A stretch of 64,000 bases of DNA from Actinomadura rifamycini DSM 43936 (GCF_000425065.1 NZ_AULB01000026.1:1-64000), one strand, 5' to 3'. Positions 1 to 8,852 are shown, numbered from the stretch's first letter. Notes: a model not told the origin generated them from the sequence alone. Translations and numbers: made by a program.

Positions 1-558
1 TCCCGGATGAGCAGGCGTGGCGGTCTGCAGTTGATGTCGCAGGCCGAGGGGATGGAGTTGTTCGAGGCCGCGCTCGGTTCCGGGCGTTCGCTCCTCGTCC
101 CCGCCCGGATCGACCTGCGCAGCGTCCGCGCCGACGCCGCGGCGGGCGGGGCGGTGCCGCACATGCTGCGCGGCCTGGTCCGAGCGGGACGGCAGGCGGC
201 GCACACCGCGACCGCCGACGACGAGCGCGGACGGCTGCCGGAGCGGCTGGCCGGACTGCCGGCCGCCGAACGGGAGAAGGTCCTGCTCGACCTGGTGCGG
301 GCCCAGGTGGCCGCGGTGCTGGGCTACGGCGCGTCCGACCGCATCGACGCGGACCAGGGGCTCTTCGAGCTCGGGTTCGACTCGCTCACCGCCATCGAGC
401 TGCGCAACCGGCTCAACCGGCTCACCGACCGGAAGGTCGTCCCCAACCTCGTCTTCGCCTACCCGACACCGGAGAGCATCGCCGCCTACCTGCACGACCT
501 GGTGCTCGGCGACCACGAAGGCGACCGGGAAGCGGCCCCGGTCGCGGTCTCGGTCTGA
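1..558 (+). CDS. Type I polyketide synthase, C-terminal KR-ACP fragment (last module)
   Basis: The reading frame is open from the window edge, so only the end of a large modular synthase is present. The first ~60 residues look like the end of a ketoreductase domain. A linker follows, then an acyl carrier protein with the pantetheine motif ELGFDSL; the modified serine is codon 382-384. The chain ends about 55 residues after the motif with no thioesterase domain. That fits release by the amide synthase encoded 16 bases downstream, as at the end of RifE in rifamycin clusters. The assignment as last module rests on this missing thioesterase and the neighbouring gene. Confidence 0.92.
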   Translation, partial: SRMSRRGGLQLMSQAEGMELFEAALGSGRSLLVPARIDLRSVRADAAAGGAVPHMLRGLVRAGRQAAHTATADDERGRLPERLAGLPAAEREKVLLDLVRAQVAAVLGYGASDRIDADQGLFELGFDSLTAIELRNRLNRLTDRKVVPNLVFAYPTPESIAAYLHDLVLGDHEGDREAAPVAVSV

Positions 559-574
559 CCCGAGGAGGAATGAC

Positions 575-1351
575 GTGTTCGACGTGGAGGAGTACCTCCG
601 CCGGATCGGCTGCGCCGGCGAGACCGCCGCGGACATCGCGACGCTGCGGAGGCTCCAGCGCAACCACCTGATGGCCGTCCCGTACAACAGCGCCGCCTAC
701 GACCTCGCCGACGGCGTCCAGATCGTCGACCTCGACGACGACGAGATCTTCGAGACGAGCATCGTCCAGGGGCGCGGCGGCGCCTGCTACCACCTGAACC
801 GCCTGTTCCACCGGCTGCTGCGCGAGCTCGGCTACGACGTCGCGCTGCTGGCGGGCGTCACCGCCGAGGGCCGGGACAACTTCGGCACCGACATCGAGCA
901 CATGTTCAACCGCGTCTTGCTGGACGGCGCCGCATGGCTGACCGACGTCGGCTACCCGGGGCCGACCTACGTGGAGCCGCTGCTGGTCACCGACGCCGTG
1001 CAGTCCCAGTACGGGAGCCGGTTCCGGCTGGTCCCGCGCGAGGACGGGACCGCGCTGCAGCGCCGGGGGCCGGCCACGCGGTGGAGCGTCGTCTACACGT
1101 TCACGCTCGAACCCCGCCGATGGAGCGACTGGAAGGAACTGGAGGACGACTTCCGGCGGATCGTGGCGGACGCGGGACGCACCGACACCCGGGAGGTCCT
1201 GTGCGGCCGGGCCGTCGCGGACGGCCAGGTCTTCCTGCGGCAGCGCCGCTTCCTCACCGTCCGCGACGGCCGCGAGCAGGTGCGCACGATCGTCGACGAC
1301 GACGAGCACCGGGCGCTGCTGGCCCGCATCCTCTCCGGCGACCTGGACTGA
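575..1351 (+). CDS. rifF: Ansamycin amide synthase (RifF-like, arylamine N-acetyltransferase fold)
   Basis: A 258-residue cytosolic enzyme that releases the finished polyketide from the last ACP. It forms the macrolactam between the chain carboxyl and the AHBA amine. The NAT-family triad is visible: Cys71 in the RGGACYHLN segment, His109 in DIEHMFN and Asp124 in WLTDVGYPGP. Length matches RifF and its relatives. GTG at 575 is chosen because GAGGAGG lies just upstream at 562-568. It sits directly behind the terminal PKS gene, as in the rif cluster. The triad and context make this call very secure. Confidence 0.96.
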   Translation: MFDVEEYLRRIGCAGETAADIATLRRLQRNHLMAVPYNSAAYDLADGVQIVDLDDDEIFETSIVQGRGGACYHLNRLFHRLLRELGYDVALLAGVTAEGRDNFGTDIEHMFNRVLLDGAAWLTDVGYPGPTYVEPLLVTDAVQSQYGSRFRLVPREDGTALQRRGPATRWSVVYTFTLEPRRWSDWKELEDDFRRIVADAGRTDTREVLCGRAVADGQVFLRQRRFLTVRDGREQVRTIVDDDEHRALLARILSGDLD

Positions 1352-1384
1352 GCACGCGCTCGGTCGCGACCACGAAGGGCAAAG

Positions 1385-1585
1385 ATGGAGAACGAGGATT
1401 CTTCGCTCACCAAGTTCGTCGACTTCTACCGCACCGGATACGCGGCGTACTGCCGGCTCGTGTACGCCTTCTACGGGGGCGGCCACGGGGGCGCCCCGGC
1501 GCCGGGGACGGCGGGCACCGTGCCCCCGGCCCCGGACGTCCCGGCCTCCCCGAGCGGACGGGACGCCTGGGAGACGGCGACGTGA
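1385..1585 (+). CDS. Small unknown protein between amide synthase and aminoDHQ synthase
   Basis: A 66-residue reading frame I do not recognise. The N-terminal half has acidic, aromatic and Tyr-rich sequence (FVDFYRTGYAAYCRLVYAFY) that could form one amphipathic or hydrophobic helix. The second half is Gly/Ala/Pro-rich and probably disordered. Its TGA overlaps the GTG start of the aminoDHQ synthase (GTGA), the usual sign of translational coupling, and it starts 33 bases after the amide synthase stop. A weak AAGGG lies upstream of the ATG. The coupling argues that it is translated; its function is unknown. Confidence 0.5.
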   Translation: MENEDSSLTKFVDFYRTGYAAYCRLVYAFYGGGHGGAPAPGTAGTVPPAPDVPASPSGRDAWETAT

Positions 1586-2706
1586 CGGCGACGACGATCC
1601 CGGTGCCCCTCGGGGACCGCTCCTACGACGTGCTCGTCGGGCCGGGGGTGCGCGCGTCGCTCGCCGGGGTGGTCCGGGGGCTGGGCGCGAAACGGGCCGT
1701 CGTGGTGTCGGCCCGCCCGGCGGAATGGGTGCCCGACACGGGCGTGGAGACCCTGCTGCTGCCCGCCCGGGACGGCGAGCGGGCCAAGACGCTCGCGACG
1801 GTGGAGGCGCTGTGCGGCGAGTTCGTGCGGTTCGGGCTCACCCGGTCGGACGTCGTCGTGTCCTGCGGCGGCGGGACGACCACCGACGTCGTCGGGCTGG
1901 CGGCCGCGCTGTACCACCGGGGCGTGGCCGTGGTGCACCTGCCCACGTCGCTGCTGGCGCAGGTGGACGCCAGCGTCGGCGGGAAGACGGCGGTGAACCT
2001 GCCCGACGGCAAGAACCTCGTCGGGGCGTTCTGGCAGCCCCGCGCGGTGCTGTGCGACACCGACCACCTGTCGACGCTGCCGCGGCGGGAGCTGCTGAAC
2101 GGGCTCGGCGAGATCGCCCGCTGCCACTTCATCGGCGCGGGCGACCTGCGCGGCCTGCCGCTCGCCGAGCAGATCGCCGCGAGCGTGACGCTGAAGGCGG
2201 GCATCGTCGCGGCGGACGAACGCGACGCCGGGGTGCGGCACCTGCTCAACTACGGCCACACCCTCGGCCACGCGCTGGAGGTCGCGACCGGGTTCGGGCT
2301 GCGGCACGGCGAGGCGGTCGCGATCGGCACGGTCTTCGCGGGGCGGCTGGCGGGCGCGCTGGGCCGCATCGGCCCGCCCCGGGTGGCCGAGCACCTGGCG
2401 GTCGTCCGGCACTACGGCCTGCCGGCCGCGCTGCCCGCCGGCGTCGACCCCGCGGCGCTCGTCCGCCAGATGCGCCGCGACAAGAAGGCGGTCGACGGGC
2501 TCGGCTTCGTGCTGGACGGGCCCGCCGGCGCGGAACTCGTGCGGGACGTCCCGGAGGACGCGGTCGTCGACGTCCTCGCCGGCATGCCCCGCGCGCCCCT
2601 GGACGAACTGACCGGGCCCGCGGCGACCGGGGCCCCAGCGACCGGCACCCCGGCCACCGACGCCCCCGTGACCGATGCCCCCGTGACCGATGCGGCGCCG
2701 GCATGA
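1582..2706 (+). CDS. rifG: Aminodehydroquinate synthase (RifG-like)
   Basis: A 374-residue dehydroquinate synthase-fold enzyme, expected to close 3,4-dideoxy-4-amino-DAHP to 5-deoxy-5-amino-3-dehydroquinate in AHBA synthesis. Family marks are the glycine-rich NAD loop (SCGGGTTTDVVGLAAALY), the block DASVGGKTAVNLPDGKNLVG and the metal-ligand segment LLNYGHTLGHALE. The usual AEVIK is replaced by GEIARC, as in aminoshikimate-pathway members. The GTG start overlaps the preceding stop and has GGGAG 8 bases upstream. The last ~25 residues are a low-complexity Ala/Thr/Pro/Asp repeat not needed for the fold. The stop overlaps the next ATG (ATGA). Confidence 0.93.
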   Translation: MTATTIPVPLGDRSYDVLVGPGVRASLAGVVRGLGAKRAVVVSARPAEWVPDTGVETLLLPARDGERAKTLATVEALCGEFVRFGLTRSDVVVSCGGGTTTDVVGLAAALYHRGVAVVHLPTSLLAQVDASVGGKTAVNLPDGKNLVGAFWQPRAVLCDTDHLSTLPRRELLNGLGEIARCHFIGAGDLRGLPLAEQIAASVTLKAGIVAADERDAGVRHLLNYGHTLGHALEVATGFGLRHGEAVAIGTVFAGRLAGALGRIGPPRVAEHLAVVRHYGLPAALPAGVDPAALVRQMRRDKKAVDGLGFVLDGPAGAELVRDVPEDAVVDVLAGMPRAPLDELTGPAATGAPATGTPATDAPVTDAPVTDAAPA

Positions 2707-3971
2707 GGCGGTTCCCGCACCCCCGGCACGCGGGCGGCCCGGTGGACCGGCTGCTGGCGCGGAAGCTGGACGAGGCGCTGGCCCGGCCCGCCGCGCAGCA
2801 GCCGGACTGGCCGGACCCGGACCGGGCGGGCGCCGTCCTCGGCGCGCTGCACCGCGCGGACCCGGTCGTGGAGCCGGCCGAGACCGCGCGGCTGTCCGAC
2901 CGGCTCGCGGCGGTCGCGCGCGGGGACGCGTTCCTGCTCCAGGGCGGCGACTGCGCCGAGACGTTCGCCGACACCACCGCCCCGCACGTGCACGGCAACC
3001 TGCGGGTGCTGCACGCGATGGCGGCCGTGCTCGCCGAGGCGTCCGGCCTGCCGGTGGTCAAGGTGGCGCGGATGGCGGGGCAGTACGCCAAGCCCCGCTC
3101 CAACGCCGTCGACGGGCGGGGGCTGCCCGTCTACCGCGGCGACATCGTCAACTCCACGGAACCCGCCCTCGCCGCGAGGACGCCCGACCCCGACCGGATG
3201 GCCCGCGCCCGCGCGCACGCGGCCGAGGCGATGGCCCTGGTCCGCGGGTTCGGCGCGGGCGCGTCCGACCGCGAGGAGACGTTCGTCAGCCACGAGCTGC
3301 TCCTGCTCGACTACGAGCGGACCGTGCTGTGGGTGGACGCCGGCGGCCCGGAGCCCCGGCTGTCGAGCGGGCTGGCGCACGCGCTGTGGATCGGCGAGCG
3401 CACCCGCGGCCTCGACGGGGCGCACGTCGCGTTCGCGGAGCTGCTGACCAACCCGATCGGCGTCAAGATCGGCCCGAGCGTGACGCCGGAGGAGGCCGTC
3501 GAGTACGTGCGGCGGCTCGACCCGCACCGCACCCCGGGGCGGCTGACGCTGGTGAGCCGGATGGGGCACGCCCTGGTCCGCGACCTGCTCCCGCCGATCG
3601 TGGAGAAGGTCAACGCCTCCGGGCACGAGGTGATCTGGCAGTGCGACCCGATGCACGGCAACACCCGCACGTCGGGGAACGGCTACAAGACCCGGGACCT
3701 GGCGCACGTGGCCGACGAGTTCGCCGGGTTCGTCGAGGTGCACCGGCGCCTCGGCACCCACCCGGGCGGCCTGCACGTCGAGGTGACGGGCGACGACGTG
3801 ACCGAATGCCTCGGCGGCCCCGCCGCGATCACCGAGCGGGCGCTGCCCGCCCGCTACCTGACCGCCTGCGACCCGCGGCTCAACGCCGGGCAGTCGCTCG
3901 ACCTCGCCCGGTCCGCCGCGCGGCTGCTGCGCGCCGGCCGCGGGGACGTCCCGCAGAGGAGGCCGCGATGA
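2703..3971 (+). CDS. rifH: Aminodeoxy-DAHP synthase (RifH-like, class II DAHP synthase)
   Basis: A 422-residue class II (plant-type) DAHP synthase. It condenses phosphoenolpyruvate with an amino-tetrose phosphate (iminoerythrose 4-phosphate) to give aminoDAHP for AHBA. Visible motifs are LLQGGDCAE with the metal-binding Cys, RMAGQYAKPRS, SHELLLLDYER, NPIGVKIGPS, QCDPMHGNT and GNGYKTR. Length is slightly shorter than primary-metabolism enzymes (about 450), as is common for cluster copies. ATG at 2703 overlaps the upstream stop. The stop overlaps the next gene's ATG, so rifG-H-I form one coupled string. Confidence 0.94.
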   Translation: MRRFPHPRHAGGPVDRLLARKLDEALARPAAQQPDWPDPDRAGAVLGALHRADPVVEPAETARLSDRLAAVARGDAFLLQGGDCAETFADTTAPHVHGNLRVLHAMAAVLAEASGLPVVKVARMAGQYAKPRSNAVDGRGLPVYRGDIVNSTEPALAARTPDPDRMARARAHAAEAMALVRGFGAGASDREETFVSHELLLLDYERTVLWVDAGGPEPRLSSGLAHALWIGERTRGLDGAHVAFAELLTNPIGVKIGPSVTPEEAVEYVRRLDPHRTPGRLTLVSRMGHALVRDLLPPIVEKVNASGHEVIWQCDPMHGNTRTSGNGYKTRDLAHVADEFAGFVEVHRRLGTHPGGLHVEVTGDDVTECLGGPAAITERALPARYLTACDPRLNAGQSLDLARSAARLLRAGRGDVPQRRPR

Positions 3972-4771
3972 CGGCGAACCACCCCATCAGCGGCACCACC
4001 CGGCTGTACGCCGTGGTGGGCGATCCCGTCGCCCAGGTCCGGTCGCCCGCGCTGCTGAACCCGCTGTTCGCGCGGCTGGGCGTCGACGCGGTGCTGGTCC
4101 CGGTGCACGCGCGGCCCGAGCACCTGGAAGAGGTCGTCGGCGGGCTGCGCCGCGCCGGCAACGTCGACGGCATCTTCGTCACGGTGCCGCACAAGGCGGC
4201 CGCCGCCGCGCTCGCCGACCGCCGCAGCCGGACGGTCGAGATCACCGGGAGCGCCAACGCGCTCCGGCGGGAGCCCGACGGCGCCTGGTACGCCGAGAAC
4301 TTCGACGGCCTGGGCTTCGTCGCCGGCCTCACGGGCGCGGGCCACGACCCCGCGGGGGCGCGGGTGGCGCTCGCCGGGGCGGGCGGGGCGGGCAGCGCCA
4401 TCGCGGCCGCGCTGCTGGCGGCGGGCGCGAAGCGGCTGTCGGTCTGCGACCCGGACGCCGCGAAGCGGGACGCGCTGCGGGCGCGGCTGGACGCGCACTG
4501 GCCGGGCCGCACCGCCGTCTCGGCCGAGCCGCTCCTCGACGGGGCCGACATCGCCGTGAACGCCACCCCGCTCGGGCTGCGCGCCGGCGATCCGCTGCCA
4601 TTCCGGCCCGACCGGCTCCCGCCCGGCGCCGTGGTGGCCGACATCATTATGGAGCCCCGCGAAACACGACTTCTCCGTACGGCGGCGGCACTCGGCCACC
4701 GCGTCCATTACGGAATCCATATGCTCGAAGGCCAAGTCGGCTCCTACCGCGCCTTTTACGGCCTCGGGTGA
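3968..4771 (+). CDS. rifI: Aminoquinate/shikimate dehydrogenase family (RifI-like)
   Basis: A 267-residue shikimate dehydrogenase homologue. In ansamycin clusters this enzyme acts on the aminoquinate branch and is thought to recycle aminoquinate to aminoDHQ. The catalytic lysine lies in TVPHKAA, the substrate Asp in ENFDGLGF, and the NAD(P) loop reads ALAGAGGAGSA. AGAGGAGG within the preceding gene serves as ribosome site for ATG 3968, which overlaps the rifH stop (ATGA). The next promoter begins 10 bases after its stop, so it probably closes the upstream transcription unit. Confidence 0.9.
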   Translation: MTANHPISGTTRLYAVVGDPVAQVRSPALLNPLFARLGVDAVLVPVHARPEHLEEVVGGLRRAGNVDGIFVTVPHKAAAAALADRRSRTVEITGSANALRREPDGAWYAENFDGLGFVAGLTGAGHDPAGARVALAGAGGAGSAIAAALLAAGAKRLSVCDPDAAKRDALRARLDAHWPGRTAVSAEPLLDGADIAVNATPLGLRAGDPLPFRPDRLPPGAVVADIIMEPRETRLLRTAAALGHRVHYGIHMLEGQVGSYRAFYGLG

Positions 4772-4780
4772 GAGCGACGA

Positions 4781-4824
4781 CTACCAGACCGAGGGATGTG
4801 GCCGCACAGCGGCCCGAATATTTT
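4781..4824 (+). promoter_or_regulatory. RifZ-type operator and -10 box driving the AHBA synthase operon
   Basis: CTACC (4781-4785), 8 bases, GGATG (4794-4798), then 20 bases and TATTTT (4819-4824). This is the exact form CTACC-N8-GGATG that I recall being reported for RifZ of A. mediterranei. The spacing puts the operator centre at about -41.5. The expected transcript starts near 4831, about 100 bases before the AHBA synthase ATG. Confidence 0.82.
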
Positions 4825-4930
4825 GAGCGGAGAGGCTGATCCACTCAATTCGTGCGAGGTGCGGTTGAGCAGCGAGCCCGTCGTTCCAGTGATTTCCCCA
4901 CTTTGGACTTGAGCGGAGATTCGGAGAGAC

Positions 4931-6091
4931 ATGAACGCACGACAGGCGCCCGAATTCCCCCAATGGCCGCAGTACGACGACGCAGAGCGGGACGGCCTGA
5001 TCCGTGCGCTGGAGCAGGGCCAGTGGTGGCGCATGGGCGGCAGCGAGGTGGACGCGTTCGAGCACGAGTTCGCCGCGCACCACGGCGCCGCGCACGCGCT
5101 GGCGGCCACCACCGGGACGCACGCGCTCGAACTCGCCCTGCAGTGCATGGGCGTCGGGCCGGGCACCGAGGTGATCGTGCCGGCCTTCACCTTCATCTCC
5201 TCCTCCCAGGCGGCCCAGCGGCTCGGCGCGGTCGCGGTCCCGGTCGACGTCGACGCCGGCACCTACAACCTCGACCCGGCGGCGGTCTCCGCCGCCCTCA
5301 CCCCCCGCACCCGCGTGATCATGCCGGTGCACATGGCCGGGCTCATGGCGGACATGGACGCGCTCGGCAAGATCTCCGCCGAGTCCGGGGTGCCGCTGCT
5401 GCAGGACGCCGCGCACGCCCACGGCGCGCGCTGGCAGGGGCGGCGCGTCGGCGAGCTCGGCGGCGTCGCGGCGTTCAGCTTCCAGAACGGCAAACTGATG
5501 ACCGCGGGCGAGGGCGGCGCGGTGCTGTTCCCGGACGGCGACATGTACGAGACGGCGTTCCTGCGCCACAGTTGCGGCCGCCCCCGGGACGACCGCCGCT
5601 ACTTCCACCGGATCGCGGGCTCCAACCTGCGGATGAACGAGTTCTCGGCGGCGGTGCTGCGGGCCCAGCTGCGCCGCCTCGACGAGCAGATCGCGGTCCG
5701 GGACGAGCGCTGGAAGCTGCTGTCCCCGCTGCTCGCGCGGATCGACGGCGTCGTCCCGCAGGCGGACGACGTGCGCGCCGACCGGCACTCGCACTACATG
5801 GCGATGTTCCGCGTCCCCGGGATCACCGAGGAGCGGCGCAACGCCCTCGTCGACCGCCTCGTCGCCGCCGGCGTGCCCGCGTTCGCCGCGTTCCGCGCGA
5901 TCCACCGCACCGAGGCGTTCTGGGAGATCGGGGCGCCCGCGGAGACGCCGGACGCGATCGGGGAGCGCTGCCCCAACACCGAGGCCATCAGCCGCGACTG
6001 CGTCTGGCTGCACCACCGCGTCCTGCTGGCGGGGGAGCCGGAGATCCGCGCCGCCGCCGAGATCATCGCCGACCTCGTGGCCTCCGCATGA
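4931..6091 (+). CDS. rifK: AHBA synthase (RifK-like, DegT/DnrJ family)
   Basis: A 386-residue PLP enzyme that aromatises 5-amino-5-deoxy-3-dehydroshikimate to AHBA, the ansamycin starter unit. With RifL it also transaminates a 3-keto sugar nucleotide to make the nitrogen donor kanosamine. The PLP lysine is Lys188 in FQNGKLMTAGEGG, the same number as in RifK, and Asp159 (LLQDAAHAHGA) binds the pyridine nitrogen. The fold starts at the WWRMGGSEV block near residue 35. It leads the operon rifK-L-M-N and three sugar genes, behind its own RifZ-type promoter. Its stop overlaps the next ATG. This is the marker gene of the cluster. Confidence 0.97.
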   Translation: MNARQAPEFPQWPQYDDAERDGLIRALEQGQWWRMGGSEVDAFEHEFAAHHGAAHALAATTGTHALELALQCMGVGPGTEVIVPAFTFISSSQAAQRLGAVAVPVDVDAGTYNLDPAAVSAALTPRTRVIMPVHMAGLMADMDALGKISAESGVPLLQDAAHAHGARWQGRRVGELGGVAAFSFQNGKLMTAGEGGAVLFPDGDMYETAFLRHSCGRPRDDRRYFHRIAGSNLRMNEFSAAVLRAQLRRLDEQIAVRDERWKLLSPLLARIDGVVPQADDVRADRHSHYMAMFRVPGITEERRNALVDRLVAAGVPAFAAFRAIHRTEAFWEIGAPAETPDAIGERCPNTEAISRDCVWLHHRVLLAGEPEIRAAAEIIADLVASA

Positions 6092-7164
6092 GCGTCCGGG
6101 TGGCGCTGGTCGGGCTCGGCTGGGCGGGGCGGGAGCTGTGGTTCCCCCGGCTGCGCGAGCACGCCGACTTCGAGGTGGTCGCCGCCGTGGACCCCGACCC
6201 GGCCGTCCGCGAGGCGTTCCGCGCGGCGACGGGCGTCACCGCGCACCCCGCGGTGGACGCGCTCACCCCGCGGGCGGTCGACCTGGCCGTCGTCGCCGTG
6301 CCCAACCATCTGCACGTCGAAGTGGCCGGCGCGCTGCTGGCCGGCGGGATCACCGTCTTCCTGGAGAAGCCGCTGTGCCTCACCCCCGCCGAGGTCGACG
6401 TCCTCGCGGTCGCCGAACGCGGCGGCGGGACGCTGCTGGCCGGGAGCGCCGCCCGGTACCGCGCCGACGTCCGGGCGCTGGCGCGGACCCTGCCGGAGCT
6501 GGGCGACGTCCGGCACGTCGACCTGGCCTGGGTGCGCGCCCGCGGCGTCCCGCAGGCCGGGGGCTGGTTCACCCGGCGCGACACGGCCGGCGGCGGCGCG
6601 CTGCTCGACCTCGGCTGGCACCTGCTCGACACGCTGGCGTACCTGCTCGGCCCGGACCGGTTCGCGCAGGTGGCCGGCGTGACGTCGGACGACTTCGTCA
6701 ACGCGGCGGAGTGGGGCGCGGCGTGGCGGCGGGACCGGCCCGCCGCCGGCACCGCCGACGTCGAGGACACCGCGCGCGGCTTCCTCGTCCGCGACGACGG
6801 CGTCTCGGTGTCGCTGCGGGCGAGCTGGGCCTCGCACCGGGCGCGGGACGTCTCGGTGATCCGGGTCGAGGGCAGCGCGGGCACCGCGGAGCTGCGGTGC
6901 ACGTTCGGGTTCAGCCCCAACCGGCACCCCGAACCGGCGCTGGCGGTGACCCGCGAGGGCGTCACCGCCCGGCCGGTCCTGCCGGCCGAGGAGATCGGCG
7001 CGGAGTACCGGCGGCAGCTGGACGACCTGGTCCCGATGCTCGCGGACCCGGGGCACCGCGGACGGGCCGTCGCCGAGGCCCGGCCCATCGTGGAAATGAT
7101 CGAGAGCTTCTACGCCTGCGCGCACTCGGCGCGCGCCCGGCGAACCGTGCCCGCCTTCCAGTAG
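6088..7164 (+). CDS. rifL: RifL-like oxidoreductase (Gfo/Idh/MocA family)
   Basis: A 358-residue NAD(P)-dependent dehydrogenase. RifL oxidises the 3-position of a UDP-glucose-type donor so that RifK can aminate it on the way to kanosamine. The N-terminal Rossmann loop is VALVGLGWAGRE, the family's EKP motif appears as FLEKPLCLTP near residue 90, and GWHLLDT lies in the second domain. Start ATG 6088 overlaps the AHBA synthase stop (ATGA). Tight coupling to rifK agrees with the known RifK-RifL complex. Confidence 0.92.
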   Translation: MSVRVALVGLGWAGRELWFPRLREHADFEVVAAVDPDPAVREAFRAATGVTAHPAVDALTPRAVDLAVVAVPNHLHVEVAGALLAGGITVFLEKPLCLTPAEVDVLAVAERGGGTLLAGSAARYRADVRALARTLPELGDVRHVDLAWVRARGVPQAGGWFTRRDTAGGGALLDLGWHLLDTLAYLLGPDRFAQVAGVTSDDFVNAAEWGAAWRRDRPAAGTADVEDTARGFLVRDDGVSVSLRASWASHRARDVSVIRVEGSAGTAELRCTFGFSPNRHPEPALAVTREGVTARPVLPAEEIGAEYRRQLDDLVPMLADPGHRGRAVAEARPIVEMIESFYACAHSARARRTVPAFQ

Positions 7165-7179
7165 ATCCGGAGATGCCCC

Positions 7180-7929
7180 ATGGCAGTCCACCCGGGCGAA
7201 CGGCCGGGCGCCCTGGCCGAGCCGCTCGACGCGTCCGAGGCGTTCGACGCGCCCGGCGCGCTCGTCGTGTCCGACGTGTTCGCGGAGAACCGGCACGCCG
7301 TCGTCTTCGATCTGGACGGGGTGGTGGTCGACAGCTTCGCGGTGATGCGCGAGGCGTTCGCCGTCGCCTACGCCGAGGTCGTCGGCGACGGCCCCGCGCC
7401 GTTCGAGGAGTACCGGCGGCACCTGGGCCGCTACTTCCCGGACATCATGCGGATCATGGACCTGCCGCTCGCGATGGAGGAGCCGTTCGTCCGGGAGAGC
7501 TACCGGCTCGCCGACCGGGTGACGGTGTTCGACGGGGTCGCCGAGTTGCTGCTGACCCTGCGGGTCCGCGGGCTGCGGCTCGCCGTCGCCACCGGCAAGA
7601 GCGGCCCGCGGGCGCGCTCGCTGCTGGACCGGCTCGGCCTGCTCCCGTTCTTCGAGCACGTGATCGGCTCCGACGAGGTCGACCGGCCCAAACCCGCCCC
7701 CGACATCGTGGAGCGCGCGCTGAGCCTGCTCGGCGTCCCCGCCGGCCGCGCCGTGATGGTCGGCGACGCGCCGACCGACCTGGCCAGCGCCCAGGGCGCC
7801 GGCGTCGCCTCGGCCGCCGCGCTGTGGGCCGGCCCCGACGAGGCCGAACTGCTCGCCGCCGGCCCGGACGCGGTGCTGCGGCGCCCGTCGGACCTGCTGG
7901 ACCTGTGCCCCGCCGTCCCCGGACGTTGA
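7180..7929 (+). CDS. rifM: RifM-like HAD phosphatase
   Basis: A 249-residue haloacid dehalogenase-type hydrolase. RifM homologues release free kanosamine from its nucleotide-bound form. HAD motifs are VFDLDGVVVDSF (nucleophile Asp), VATGKS, KPAPDIV and VGDAPTDLASAQG. About 35 residues of Ala/Asp/Glu-rich sequence precede motif I. ATG 7180 is preferred; an in-frame-free ATG at 7173 sits too close to the CCGGAG ribosome site. Gene order and family match rifM. Confidence 0.9.
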   Translation: MAVHPGERPGALAEPLDASEAFDAPGALVVSDVFAENRHAVVFDLDGVVVDSFAVMREAFAVAYAEVVGDGPAPFEEYRRHLGRYFPDIMRIMDLPLAMEEPFVRESYRLADRVTVFDGVAELLLTLRVRGLRLAVATGKSGPRARSLLDRLGLLPFFEHVIGSDEVDRPKPAPDIVERALSLLGVPAGRAVMVGDAPTDLASAQGAGVASAAALWAGPDEAELLAAGPDAVLRRPSDLLDLCPAVPGR

Positions 7930-7934
7930 CGCGC

Positions 7935-8852
7935 GTGGCCCCCTACCTCGGCATCGACGTCGGCGGCACCAAGGTCGCCCTCCGGGCCGAGCCGGACGCC
8001 GGGCCCGCCGCGGAGACCGCGTTCGCGTGGGGGCCGCGGCACAGCGCCGACCGGGACCTCGCCCAGCTCACCGAGCACGTGGCGGAGCTGCGGGCGAGGA
8101 CCGGCACCGCGCCCCGGGCGGTGGGCGTCGCGCTGCCCGCGACGGTCGGCCCGGCGGGCCGGGTCGCCGCCTGGCCCAGCCGTCCGGAATGGACCGGCCT
8201 GGACCTGGACGCCGCGTTCCGGCGGCTCTTCCCCGGGACGCGCGTCGGCTGGGCCGACGACGGCGACCTCGGCGCGCTCGCCGAGGCGCGCGCGGCGGGC
8301 TGCGGCGACCTGCTCTACATCGGTGTCGGCACCGGGATCGGCGGCGGACTGGTCCTGGACGGCGCGCCGGTGCCCGGACCGGGGCGGGGATCGTTCGAGA
8401 TCGGGCACGTCACCGTCGACCTGGACGGCGCGCCGTGCGCCTGCGGGCGGCGGGGCTGCCTGCAGGCGGTCGCGTCCGGACCGGCCACGCTGCGCCGCGC
8501 GGAGCGGCTGCGAGGCTCGGCCGTCGCGCCCGCGGAACTGCGGGACGCGCTGCGCGCCGAGCGGTCCTGGGCCGTCGCCGCGGTCGACCGGAGCTGCCGG
8601 GCGCTGGCCGCGGCGGTCGCGAGCGTGCGGGAACTGGTCCGGCCGGAGCGCGCGGTCATCGGCGGCGGCTTCGCGGCGGGCGTCCCCGCCGCCGTCGACC
8701 GGGTCGCCGCGCACCTGGCCCGGACGGCGCGCCCGGGCCACGACCCGCCGCCGGTGGAGCCCGCCCGGCTGGGCGGCCTGTCGTCGCTGCACGGCGCGCT
8801 GGCGCTGGCCCGGCTGGTCGCGTCCGAGGAAACGGCGCCGAGAGAACCCTAG
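7935..8852 (+). CDS. rifN: RifN-like kanosamine kinase (ROK family)
   Basis: A ~305-residue ROK sugar kinase that should phosphorylate kanosamine to kanosamine 6-phosphate, the entry compound for the aminoshikimate route. The N-terminal phosphate loop reads GIDVGGTKVAL, GVGTGIGGGLVLDG lies mid-protein, and the ROK zinc motif CACGRRGCLQA is intact. GTG at 7935 gives the normal N-terminus. TTG at 7926, overlapping the rifM stop, is an alternative start. It lies in the rifK operon, so the AHBA nitrogen supply is complete in this window. Confidence 0.9.
   Translation: MAPYLGIDVGGTKVALRAEPDAGPAAETAFAWGPRHSADRDLAQLTEHVAELRARTGTAPRAVGVALPATVGPAGRVAAWPSRPEWTGLDLDAAFRRLFPGTRVGWADDGDLGALAEARAAGCGDLLYIGVGTGIGGGLVLDGAPVPGPGRGSFEIGHVTVDLDGAPCACGRRGCLQAVASGPATLRRAERLRGSAVAPAELRDALRAERSWAVAAVDRSCRALAAAVASVRELVRPERAVIGGGFAAGVPAAVDRVAAHLARTARPGHDPPPVEPARLGGLSSLHGALALARLVASEETAPREP

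Noticed and set aside
422..1486. Long antisense frame over the amide synthase
   Set aside because: Shadow of a high-GC gene; Val/Arg/Ala-rich with no family signal. The same reasoning removed dozens of long opposite-strand frames across the window.
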